This document shows, in pieces, positions 57,163 to 64,000 of a stretch of DNA of 64,000 bases. The notes under the pieces are model-generated. The model was not told where the DNA came from and made no database searches. It saw only the letters and a program-made list of their open reading frames with translations. Position numbers and translations under genes: made by a program. Within the stretch, counting starts at the first letter, position 1. Each line of letters opens with the position of its first letter. The DNA comes from Salinimicrobium sediminis (GTDB lineage: Bacteria; Bacteroidota; Bacteroidia; Flavobacteriales; Flavobacteriaceae), in the NCBI RefSeq assembly GCF_900215295.1, contig NZ_OCMF01000002.1, forward strand, positions 620,001 to 684,000, given 5' to 3'.

Positions 57163-57253
57163 AGTTATTAAAGGTTTTTCTAAAAGTATTACAATTCCTG
57201 AACATGCTAAAATGTTAAATTTTAAAGCCTCGTAAAAAAATACAGTACTTTGT

Positions 57254-57286
57254 TTTGCATAATACCATCTTAAAGATATATATTTG
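57254..57286 (+). promoter_or_regulatory. Flavobacterial promoter for DUF4870/PadR/PspC operon
   Basis: TTTG at 57254-57257 and TATATTTG at 57279-57286 are 21 bases apart, a full match to the -33/-7 pattern. The leader to the ATG at 57307 is about 15 bases. Confidence 0.6.
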
Positions 57287-57306
57287 TATAAGAAAATCAA
57301 TTAAAA

Positions 57307-57804
57307 ATGACTCAATCAATCAAACCAGACAAAACAGTAGCAGCCTTAATCCACCTGTCTACTTTTTCACAGTTCTTTTTCCCTTTTGGAAATTTCATAT
57401 TTCCATTGATCTTTTGGACAGCTAAAAAAAATGATCCCTTTGTAAATGAGCATGGGAAGCAGGCTTTGAACTTCCAGATCAGCTTTTTCCTATATGTACT
57501 TTTTATTGTACTGGCAGGTATTGCCGGTGCCGTAATTATTGGAGTGAATCTTAACATAGAAAATTTTTACTGGAATGACCATGGACATTTCATAGGTAGC
57601 CCAGAAAATGCTACTCCTGTGATCATTTATGTAATGATCATGATCTTCCTGCTCCTTAGCCTGCTGATTCTTAATTTATATGCAGTAGTATCGGCCACTG
57701 TAAAGGCGGGAGAAGGAAAATTATATAAGTATCCGCTCACGATCAATTTCCTGGGTGCTTCAGGAGCTCTTCCAGCTTCCGAAGCTACTTCAGAAAAAGA
57801 ATAA
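57307..57804 (+). CDS. DUF4870 (Tic20-like) membrane protein
   Basis: 165 residues with four hydrophobic segments. VAALIHLSTFSQFFFPFGNF, PLIFWTAKKNDPFVNEHGKQ and ALNFQISFFLYVL are the DUF4870 signature, a Tic20-like four-helix family of unknown role. It is the first of three genes with the PadR regulator and the PspC protein, 59 bases before the regulator. Confidence 0.92.
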   Translation: MTQSIKPDKTVAALIHLSTFSQFFFPFGNFIFPLIFWTAKKNDPFVNEHGKQALNFQISFFLYVLFIVLAGIAGAVIIGVNLNIENFYWNDHGHFIGSPENATPVIIYVMIMIFLLLSLLILNLYAVVSATVKAGEGKLYKYPLTINFLGASGALPASEATSEKE

Positions 57805-57863
57805 ATATTAATCATCAATCAATCAAAAAATGAACAGTTCCTTAACAATCAAAACCAAACACT

Positions 57864-58208
57864 ATGAAGATTGAAAACACTAAGGCTCAAATGCGTAAAG
57901 GTGTTTTGGAATACTGCATCTTATCTGTACTTAAAGACAATGATGCCTACGTAGCCGAAATTCTCGATACTCTGAAAAGTGCCAAACTGCTGGTGGTGGA
58001 AGGTACAATTTACCCACTGCTCACCCGACTGAAAAATGCGGGGCTGCTAAACTACCGCTGGGAAGAATCCACAAGTGGTCCCCCGCGAAAATATTATGGC
58101 CTAACCGAAACCGGAAAGATATTTTTAAAAGAGCTCACCCACACCTGGGATGAACTGCAAACCGCAGTAACAATCGTAACCACCCAAAAACCTAAAAACC
58201 ATGAATAA
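57864..58208 (+). CDS. PadR-family transcriptional regulator
   Basis: 114 residues, a winged helix with a dimer helix. YCILSVLKDNDAYVAEILDT, GTIYPLLTRLKNAGLLNYRW and PPRKYYGLTETGKIFLKEL are the PadR core. It overlaps the PspC gene by 8 bases. Such regulators usually repress their own operon; self-control of the DUF4870/PspC module is likely but inferred. Confidence 0.94.
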   Translation: MKIENTKAQMRKGVLEYCILSVLKDNDAYVAEILDTLKSAKLLVVEGTIYPLLTRLKNAGLLNYRWEESTSGPPRKYYGLTETGKIFLKELTHTWDELQTAVTIVTTQKPKNHE

Positions 58209-59910
58209 AACAGTCAATATAAATCTCGCCGGCGTTTTCTTTCATATAGATGAAGATGCTTATGCCAGGCTGCAACATTATCTTGAGGCTATAAGACGGT
58301 CCCTAACCAATACTCACGGGCAGGAAGAGATCATTCATGATATTGAGGCTCGTATTGCTGAACTTTTTTCTGAAAAGATCAAGACAGAGAGACAGGTAAT
58401 AGGAGTTCGCGAGGTAGATGAGGTGATCGCTGTTATGGGACAGCCGGAAGATTATGTGCTCGATGAGGAAATATTTGAAGATGAACCTGTCTACACTAAA
58501 AGAAGAGGTAAAAAGCTTTTTCGGGATACAGAGAACAGCTACGTAGGAGGAGTTTCGTCAGGACTCGCTCATTATACAGGGATAGATGCCTTATGGATAA
58601 GGTTGCTATGGATCCTGCTTACTATTTTCTCAACAGGTGCTTTTATCCTTATTTACATCGCTCTCTGGATCTTTGTTCCCGAAGCTAAAACCACCGCAGA
58701 TAAACTCGCCATGCATGGCGAGGAGGTGACCATTAGCAATATTGAGAAAAAGATACGTGAAGGTTTTGATGAAGTTTCGGGAAAGGTAAAGGATATCAAT
58801 TACGAAAAATACGGATATAAAGCCAAAGCAGGTGCCAGTTCCGCAGCCACCGCAGTGGGAGATGTGGTAAAATTTCTGCTCAACCTGTTCGTAAAACTAA
58901 TTGGTGTCTTCCTATTGTTAATAGCCGGGGCTACGCTAATAGGATTGTTTATAGGTCTATTCTCCATAGGAACATTTGGGATTATTGAAGCGCCCTGGAC
59001 AGATTTTATTGAGATCACAGGTCCGGGAGCCGATAGCATCTGGATCATTTCTGCACTCGCTTTCTTTGCAGTAGGAATTCCATTTTTCTTCCTGTTCATC
59101 CTGGGGTTAAAGATCCTCGTGAAGAATCTAAGGTCTATAGGAAAAACTGCAAAACTGGTGTTACTGGCGTTGTGGATCATCTCTATACTCGGACTTGTTT
59201 TCTTCGGAATACAGGAGGCTACGGAAAGAGCTTTTGACGGTGAAGTAAGGATTTCTGAAACTCTTCCGGTCACTTCAAACGACACACTGTATATCAGTAT
59301 GATGGGAGATCCGCAGTTGAATTCTACTCCCTACCGTTCCGGAGACTTCAATATTTCCTATGATCAAAATGACCAAAAGGTCATCTGGTCACAGGATGTG
59401 CAGTTGATCGTTAAATCTACTACAGATTCTGTAGGAAGAATGGAGATCATCAAATACGCTGAAGGAAAAAATTATGAAGAAGCACGTGCCAGAGCCGAAA
59501 ACATCAACTATTCGACCTCTTTCTCTAACGGAAGACTTGAACTGGGCGGTATCTTAACCACAGATCCTGAAAACAAGTACAGGGACCAACGGGTACAGGT
59601 AACCTTGTTTCTGCCAATTGGAGCAGTGATCTATGCTGCAGACAATACTTATTCCTTCCACAGGAATTCAGATTATTACGATGATATTCTGCATAATGGT
59701 TATGAGGAGAGACACCTAAGGATCACCAGGGAAGGCACCGAGTGTCTCGACTGTCCTGCAGAAGAAGAAGAAGAAGAAGATCCCTGGGGAGACTCAGAGG
59801 AAAGTGAAGACATGGAAACCGATTGGGATACTGAAGCTGCAGAAGAAAATGCTTCAGAAGTACCAAATACAAACCTACGGGACACAACTGCAGTTGACAC
59901 AATTCCATAA
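58201..59910 (+). CDS. PspC-domain membrane protein
   Basis: 569 residues. An N-terminal helical part (LQHYLEAIRRSLTNTHGQEE; AVMGQPEDYVL) precedes the PspC domain at about 100-165 (DTENSYVGGVSSGLAHYTGI; LWILLTIFSTGAFILIYIAL). Then come two more pairs of membrane segments (about 220-265 and 275-335), a periplasmic beta region, and a strongly acidic end around residues 518-550 (runs of Glu, then DPWGDSEESEDMETD). Bacteroidota use this long PspC form beside PadR. It probably senses or stabilises the inner membrane under stress; no pspA is near. Confidence 0.92.
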   Translation: MNKTVNINLAGVFFHIDEDAYARLQHYLEAIRRSLTNTHGQEEIIHDIEARIAELFSEKIKTERQVIGVREVDEVIAVMGQPEDYVLDEEIFEDEPVYTKRRGKKLFRDTENSYVGGVSSGLAHYTGIDALWIRLLWILLTIFSTGAFILIYIALWIFVPEAKTTADKLAMHGEEVTISNIEKKIREGFDEVSGKVKDINYEKYGYKAKAGASSAATAVGDVVKFLLNLFVKLIGVFLLLIAGATLIGLFIGLFSIGTFGIIEAPWTDFIEITGPGADSIWIISALAFFAVGIPFFFLFILGLKILVKNLRSIGKTAKLVLLALWIISILGLVFFGIQEATERAFDGEVRISETLPVTSNDTLYISMMGDPQLNSTPYRSGDFNISYDQNDQKVIWSQDVQLIVKSTTDSVGRMEIIKYAEGKNYEEARARAENINYSTSFSNGRLELGGILTTDPENKYRDQRVQVTLFLPIGAVIYAADNTYSFHRNSDYYDDILHNGYEERHLRITREGTECLDCPAEEEEEEDPWGDSEESEDMETDWDTEAAEENASEVPNTNLRDTTAVDTIP

Positions 59911-59912
59911 TT

Positions 59913-60053
59913 ATGAGTGTGCTCATCGAAGTAATAGTAGGAGCAGTACTTTCAATTTTGATGAGTGCTGAGGTAAAAAGAGACATGGTATCTAACGATG
60001 TGAAATTAGAACAGGTCTCTGAAGTCACTGTTCAGATAAATTGTAACAGATAA
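59913..60053 (+). CDS. Possible 46-residue small protein after the PspC gene
   Basis: An ATG two bases after the PspC stop opens 46 codons: a hydrophobic start (VLIEVIVGAVLSILMSAEV) then a polar tail ending in NCNR. Tight spacing and the terminator right after it (60071) suggest it is part of the operon. No family recognised, so it may be a chance frame. Confidence 0.35.
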   Translation: MSVLIEVIVGAVLSILMSAEVKRDMVSNDVKLEQVSEVTVQINCNR

Positions 60054-60070
60054 AGATTTTTGGAAACTAA

Positions 60071-60099
60071 AAAGGCTGCCATAACCGGCAGCCTTTTTT
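60071..60099. terminator. Two-way terminator between the PspC operon and trxB
   Basis: AAAGGCTGCC (60071-60080) pairs with GGCAGCCTTT (60087-60096) with a 6-base loop. T run follows on the plus strand; A run precedes for the minus strand. It serves both convergent units. Confidence 0.9.
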
Positions 60100-60120
60100 A
60101 TTACTATACTCTATGATTCA

Positions 60121-61092
60121 TTACTCTGTGGTAACTTCTTCACTACTTTCAACAGCCGCAAGATATCTTTCGGCATCAAGAGCCGCCATACAACCCGTAC
60201 CGGCAGCAGTGATCGCCTGCCTGTATTCTTTATCCTGCACATCGCCTGAGGCAAATACCCCCGGATAATTGGTTTTTGTTGTTTTTCCCTGAGTGATCAA
60301 ATACCCGGTGCTGTCCATATCCAGCTGACCTTTGAAAATTTCGGTATTTGGCTTATGCCCAATTGCAATGAAAAGACCTGTGATCTTGATCTCTTCTTTT
60401 TCTCCGGTTTGATTATTGAGCATTCTCAACCCTTCAACCACCTGATCTCCCAATACCTCATCAACTTCAGTATTGAATCTAAGGTCAATATTCTTAGTAT
60501 TGAATACCCTATGCTGCATAGCCTTAGATGCCTTTAATTCATCCTTTCTAACCAACATAGTCACCTTATTACAAATGTTTGCCAGATAGGTAGCTTCTTC
60601 GGCTGCGGTATCACCACCTCCAACGATGGCTACATCCTGGCCTTTGTAGAAAAATCCATCACATACAGCACAAGCTGAAACTCCGCCTCCTCTCAATCTC
60701 TGTTCACTGGGAAGCCCAAGGTATTTTGCCGTTGCTCCTGTAGAAATTATTACAGATTCGGCTTCTATCCAGGTTGAATTATCTACGCATATCTGGTGTA
60801 TTCCACCCATTTCATTGCTTAACCTCACTTCGGTCACCATACCTATCCTTACCTGGGTCCCAAACCTCTCAGCTTGCTTTTGTAGGTCTATCATCAATGC
60901 AGGGCCATCTATTCCCTCTGGATAGCCAGGGAAATTATCAACTTCGGTAGTTGTGGTAAGTTGGCCACCCGGTTCCATCCCCGTGTACATTACAGGATGA
61001 AGATCTGCGCGGGCAGCATATATGGCCGCAGTATAACCAGCCGGACCGGAGCCTATGATAAGGCATTTAATTCTTTCTTTAGTTTCACTCAT
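60121..61092 (-). CDS. trxB: Thioredoxin-disulfide reductase
   Basis: 323 residues. FAD-binding GSGPAGYTAAIYAARA near the N-terminus, the redox CAVC in GGGVSACAVCDGFFYKG, the NADPH-binding VAIVGGGDTAAEEATYL, and the second FAD motif GVFASGDVQDKEYRQAI. It reduces thioredoxin with NADPH. The minus-strand box TACTTTTG at 61122-61115 precedes the ATG by 22 bases. It often belongs to the OxyR or oxidative-stress response, but no OxyR site was recognised. Confidence 0.97.
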   Translation of the reverse strand: MSETKERIKCLIIGSGPAGYTAAIYAARADLHPVMYTGMEPGGQLTTTTEVDNFPGYPEGIDGPALMIDLQKQAERFGTQVRIGMVTEVRLSNEMGGIHQICVDNSTWIEAESVIISTGATAKYLGLPSEQRLRGGGVSACAVCDGFFYKGQDVAIVGGGDTAAEEATYLANICNKVTMLVRKDELKASKAMQHRVFNTKNIDLRFNTEVDEVLGDQVVEGLRMLNNQTGEKEEIKITGLFIAIGHKPNTEIFKGQLDMDSTGYLITQGKTTKTNYPGVFASGDVQDKEYRQAITAAGTGCMAALDAERYLAAVESSEEVTTE

Positions 61093-61114
61093 TACTGTAG
61101 AATTTTTCTCAAAA

Positions 61115-61122
61115 CAAAAGTA
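61115..61122 (-). promoter_or_regulatory. -7 box TACTTTTG for trxB
   Basis: Minus strand TACTTTTG matches TAnnTTTG, 22 bases before the ATG. No clear -33 TTG. Confidence 0.5.
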
Positions 61123-61235
61123 CTAACTTTCATAGAAAATTTTTCGGTTAAAACATACAGATTTGTTATTCAGGTATAAAGCTTCCGCATTTTGAAGATG
61201 TTTCTTTACTCCTGCTATTCCTTTACCTTTGTCGC

Positions 61236-61880
61236 ATGGTTGAACTTTCATTTTTCAACATTTTGGATCTTTTGGGTACCAGTGCTTTTGCGATTTCAGG
61301 AGCCCTGGCCGCAATGAACCGGCGGCTTGATCTTTTTGGAATTTTTATCATCGCCTTTGTGACAGCAATTGGAGGAGGTACTATTAGGGATATTCTTATT
61401 GATAACACCCCGGTGACCTGGATGGAGAATACTGTTTACATTTATTTAATTGGAGTTGTCACCATTATTACCATCATTTTTAGAACGCAGCTCGACCGAC
61501 TAAAAAAGTCTCTTTTTCTCTTTGACTCCATCGGCCTTGGGATCTTTACAATTACCGGAGTAGAACTGGGGATACAAAACGACCTCAACCCGATCATTTG
61601 CATTACCCTTGGTGCAATGACCGGAACATTTGGTGGGGTGATAAGAGATATCCTATGTAATGAGATCCCTGTCATCTTTAGAAAAGAGATCTACGCTACA
61701 GCATCTATAATGGGTGGCCTGGCTTTCATCCTCCTTCATGAATTATATTTCAACCAGGATGTCATCTATATAATTACCTCCCTAACGGTAATAATCATAA
61801 GGTTGATGGCTGTAAAATTCAAGATCTCTCTTCCCTCCTTTTATCTTTCAGAAGAGAGAAATCCTAATTTAGATCTTTAA
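61236..61880 (+). CDS. TRIC-type cation channel family protein (UPF0126, YicG-like)
   Basis: 214 residues, seven hydrophobic segments. The family's repeated half-motifs are present: TAIGGGTIRDILIDNTPVTW in the first half and GTFGGVIRDILCNEIPVIF in the second, with glycines that break the pore helices. Prokaryotic members form trimeric potassium channels. It is the second likely potassium channel of the window after the gene at 2944. It is transcribed away from trxB. Confidence 0.92.
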   Translation: MVELSFFNILDLLGTSAFAISGALAAMNRRLDLFGIFIIAFVTAIGGGTIRDILIDNTPVTWMENTVYIYLIGVVTIITIIFRTQLDRLKKSLFLFDSIGLGIFTITGVELGIQNDLNPIICITLGAMTGTFGGVIRDILCNEIPVIFRKEIYATASIMGGLAFILLHELYFNQDVIYIITSLTVIIIRLMAVKFKISLPSFYLSEERNPNLDL

Positions 61881-62015
61881 GCTTTTACCTTAACAGGAAA
61901 AGATTTACAGAATTTTTTATCCCTCACTGTAACGAACTCGTTTTCAGACAGTCTTTAAAGTAAGAAGTCAAAATCCCCCAGGAAAATTGATTATTAACTA
62001 TTAAAGATTTGTGTC

Positions 62016-62369
62016 ATGGGACGATTAAAAATTTTATTGGTAACGCTGATTTTTACTATTAGCACTGTTATTTTTGCTGAAAGATCCGCAAGAATATATG
62101 ACCTTCAAGGGCTTTCTGCCGAGATAGAAATGTTACTTAGAGATTCTGATAAGCCTCTAATGGAAGGAAATAGCGTAACCGTATTTTTCTCCATTTCTGA
62201 AGATAAGACCATTCAATATGTTACTGTAGCAGCACCAAATGGTGAAATGAGCCAACTGCTTCAGGAAAAACTTTTCGATCACCAGCTCGACGGAAATAAA
62301 TGGAGAGAAGGTATCATCTATGAATTAACTATTGAAGGTAGAACTTCTGTGGCCTGTCTTTCCAAATAA
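62016..62369 (+). CDS. Secreted protein of unknown function (117 residues)
   Basis: A signal peptide (ILLVTLIFTISTVIFAE, cut near residue 22) precedes a small alpha/beta domain (EGNSVTVFFSISEDKTIQYV; DHQLDGNKWREGIIYELTIE). The pattern resembles TonB-C-like or small periplasmic domains in flavobacteria, but I cannot name a family. It is a single-gene unit with a terminator. Confidence 0.75.
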   Translation: MGRLKILLVTLIFTISTVIFAERSARIYDLQGLSAEIEMLLRDSDKPLMEGNSVTVFFSISEDKTIQYVTVAAPNGEMSQLLQEKLFDHQLDGNKWREGIIYELTIEGRTSVACLSK

Positions 62370-62413
62370 AAATTTCCGGGTTTCTTTACAACTACCCAAT
62401 TCTTCAAAAACTA

Positions 62414-62448
62414 AAATAACCCGTGCTACCAGGCCGGGTTATTTTTTT
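62414..62448 (+). terminator. Intrinsic terminator after the secreted 117-residue protein
   Basis: AAATAACCCG (62414-62423) pairs with CGGGTTATTT (62435-62444) around an 11-base loop, followed by T. Its A run may also serve the convergent gene. Confidence 0.85.
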
Positions 62449-62476
62449 ACAAGTTTCCTGACGACTACCTGCCGCA

Positions 62477-63385
62477 TCAATGAAAAATCTCTTCTGAACT
62501 ATCCTTTAAATTCTGTAAAACCTTTTCTGAAAGGCGCTTCTGTGTTTCTGCTGCCCAGCCCGCACTTTTTGTGGCAGTGATCATTCCGCGTAATTCTTCT
62601 GTCCCTTCCGAAAGTTCCTTTTTCCCATCCCCGTCAAAAATGGCAAAATTCCCTCCTTTCTTTATCCAATCCACAAATTCTGCTTCTTGAAATGGCAACC
62701 CCAGGGAGGTGTTGATAAGGATCTTCCCCGTCCCAAAAATGTCAAATTCCTTAGCTCCTAATATTTTTGTGTTTTTTGGGAGATGAAGAGAGACCACATC
62801 CACCGAGCTGAGTAATTCTTCCAACTCCAGGTAAGTCACTCCCTTTTTCTCCCATTCTTTTTTCCTGCTTCGGCTAAAGTAATACAGATCAGCTCCAAAA
62901 GGAAGAAGACATTGCGCCAGCAACTGGCCGGTAGTACCCAGGCCAATAATCCCGATTTTCTTGTCGGTTAATTCTACCGGCATTTCCTTCCATTGGTAAT
63001 CTCCAAGGCCGTGAAACAGCCGTATCAATTCTGAAATAATGAATTCCGCCACCCCGGGATCGCCGTAATCTTTGATTCCTTTTACCAATATACCTCTGCT
63101 ACGGGCAAAATCCACTGCAACGTTAGCAGATTCATTATCATACAGACTACAGGCCATCCCGATATATTTGAGATTGGAACATTTTGATAAAATCTCCTTA
63201 TCCAATTTTGTCCTCCACGAAACAATTACTGCATCTGCATTTTTTATCCTTGCAATGATCTCTTTTCTGCTCCCCGGATAGTCTTCAAAAACCTCAATTT
63301 TCTCTTCACTATATCCCTGAAGCTCTTCCAGCGCCCACGGCTCTAGCTTAGTATGATCAACACAAACGATCTTTTGGAATTTCAT
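62477..63385 (-). CDS. D-isomer-specific 2-hydroxyacid dehydrogenase family protein
   Basis: 302 residues. The NAD-binding motif is IGIIGLGTTGQLLAQ in a Rossmann domain (about 135-255), followed by VDVVSLHLPKNTKIL and ILINTSLGLPF. The usual catalytic triad is not clear: the Arg normally in the NTxRG motif is replaced, since NTSLGLPF has Leu-Gly, and the His near the end is not obvious. It may therefore be a divergent or non-catalytic member. Substrate unknown. Confidence 0.82.
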   Translation of the reverse strand: MKFQKIVCVDHTKLEPWALEELQGYSEEKIEVFEDYPGSRKEIIARIKNADAVIVSWRTKLDKEILSKCSNLKYIGMACSLYDNESANVAVDFARSRGILVKGIKDYGDPGVAEFIISELIRLFHGLGDYQWKEMPVELTDKKIGIIGLGTTGQLLAQCLLPFGADLYYFSRSRKKEWEKKGVTYLELEELLSSVDVVSLHLPKNTKILGAKEFDIFGTGKILINTSLGLPFQEAEFVDWIKKGGNFAIFDGDGKKELSEGTEELRGMITATKSAGWAAETQKRLSEKVLQNLKDSSEEIFH

Positions 63386-63543
63386 AAATAGATGTTAGAT
63401 ATGAGATGTGAGATGTGAGATGTGAGATGTGAGACTTTAGATTTTTGTTGCAGGTTACAGGTTGCTGGTTGGGGTTGAATTGACCGTCACACGTTGAACT
63501 TTGATTTTAGAACCTGAAACCTGGAACCTGAAACTTTGAACCT
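63386..63543. repeat. Spacer with tandem 7-mers and word-like repeats
   Basis: A GAGATGT-type 7-base unit is repeated about five times at 63402-63434. It is followed by AGGTTACAGG and AGGTTGCTGG-like pieces and, at 63510-63543, by AACCTGAAACCTGG units repeated with small changes. No gene is seen. Confidence 0.6.
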
Positions 63544-63999
63544 TTAGAGCGGAATATTGCCGTGTTTCCTATCGATCCTCAATACCTCTTTATTCTCCAG
63601 CATACTAAATGCCTTTAATAATTTTCTTCGGGTATCACGTGGTTTGATTACCTCATCTATGAATCCTCGTTCTGCAGCTTTAAATGGGTTCGCAAATTTT
63701 TCCGCATACTCCTGCTCTTTTTCTGAAAGCTTCAGCTCAGGGTTTTCTGCTTCCTTAATTTCCTTTCTAAAAATGATCTCGCTGGCACCTTTTGCTCCCA
63801 TCACCGCAATTTCGGCTGTTGGCCAGGCAAAATTGAGGTCGGCACCAATATGTTTGGAGTTCATCACATCATAGGCACCCCCATAGGCTTTTCTGGTGAT
63901 CACCGTCACCCTTGGCACGGTAGCTTCACTCAGTGCATATAATAATTTTGCACCATGTAGAATGATCCCGTTCCACTCCTGATCGGTTCCCGGAAGGAA
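63544..63999 (-). CDS. Acyl-CoA carboxylase beta subunit (C-terminal part, 5' end outside window)
   Basis: The frame is open to the right edge, giving the last 151 residues. The readable start [13 protein letters not shown], then [20 protein letters not shown] and [20 protein letters not shown], belong to the carboxyltransferase subunit of propionyl- or methylmalonyl-CoA carboxylases. The end is the normal one ([15 protein letters not shown], then KHGNIPL). It carboxylates acyl-CoA with a biotinylated alpha subunit not present here. An apparent start at 63918 is internal. Confidence 0.93.
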   Translation of the reverse strand, partial: FLPGTDQEWNGIILHGAKLLYALSEATVPRVTVITRKAYGGAYDVMNSKHIGADLNFAWPTAEIAVMGAKGASEIIFRKEIKEAENPELKLSEKEQEYAEKFANPFKAAERGFIDEVIKPRDTRRKLLKAFSMLENKEVLRIDRKHGNIPL

Positions 64000-64000
64000 A

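Noticed and set aside
57163-57300. N-terminal extension of the DUF4442 protein
   Set aside because: The extra residues overlap the divergent promoter and do not fit the hotdog fold.
58800-59285. 161-codon open frame antisense to the PspC gene
   Set aside because: A shadow of the hydrophobic coding strand, with no promoter and no protein family.

Overview
This 64 kb window is an ordinary stretch of chromosome from a marine-type flavobacterium (Bacteroidota, Flavobacteriaceae; a Gramella/Salegentibacter-like relative is my best guess, from family content only). The evidence is a giant secreted protein with a type IX secretion C-terminal sorting domain, many -7 boxes of the Bacteroidota form TAnnTTTG with few Shine-Dalgarno sequences, the gene order bamD-rpoZ-coaBC-porD(DUF4835)-recN-fabI, a long-form GAPDH, monomeric isocitrate dehydrogenase, and many Bacteroidota-only families. 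The DNA is AT-rich and densely coding, with frequent 1-11 bp gene overlaps. I saw no rRNA, tRNA, insertion sequence, prophage, CRISPR array or integrase.

Layout. 1-4.7 kb, plus strand: DUF1015 fragment, YggS-type PLP protein, a DEDDh exonuclease/GIY-YIG (UvrC-like) fusion, a voltage-gated-type cation channel with a zinc-ribbon tail, and miaA. 4.7-24 kb, minus strand: a 1691-residue NHL/HYR secreted protein, a two-component pair, coaE/YbbR/glycosyltransferase, fabI, recN, porD-like, coaBC, rpoZ, bamD, dapA, and two multi-pass membrane proteins of unknown role. 24-28.6 kb, plus: a 5'-nucleotidase split into two genes, a hybrid sensor kinase and a small unknown ORF. 28.6-34.6 kb, minus: ligA/VOC/prmC, a GNAT enzyme, a membrane-anchored possible winged-helix protein and an AraC regulator. 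34.8-41.2 kb, plus: ribD/HAD/EamA/IMPACT, then dnaA/phosphatase/RsmI-like methylase. 41.2-44.4 kb, minus: lysozyme-like protein, mltG, GNAT, dapF. 44.5-55.5 kb, plus: HtrA protease, gap, DUF748, a coiled-coil membrane protein, trmD, rplS, a candidate structured RNA, icd, serine hydrolase, oxyR. 55.5-64 kb, mixed: AIM24-like protein, DUF4442, a DUF4870/PadR/PspC membrane module, trxB, a TRIC channel, a secreted orphan, a 2-hydroxyacid dehydrogenase, and the end of an acyl-CoA carboxylase beta subunit at the window edge.

The functional themes are envelope biogenesis (bamD, porD-like, fabI, mltG, dapA, dapF, HtrA), nucleic-acid maintenance (recN, ligA, dnaA, the exonuclease/GIY-YIG fusion), tRNA and translation (miaA, trmD, rplS, prmC), and redox control (oxyR, trxB).

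The most unexpected signal is not a protein. It is an about 180-nt stretch at 50868-51049 with its own flavobacterial promoter, three nested or adjacent stems and a strong intrinsic terminator, lying between rplS and icd: a good candidate small RNA. Other items to look at again are the split and domain-reversed 5'-nucleotidase, the UvrC-type cysteine cluster in the exonuclease fusion, a 76-bp palindrome at 9805-9880, a leaderless-looking ribD start, several tiny ORFs, and word-like repeats in four spacers. All product names come from motif recognition by eye; no database search was run.
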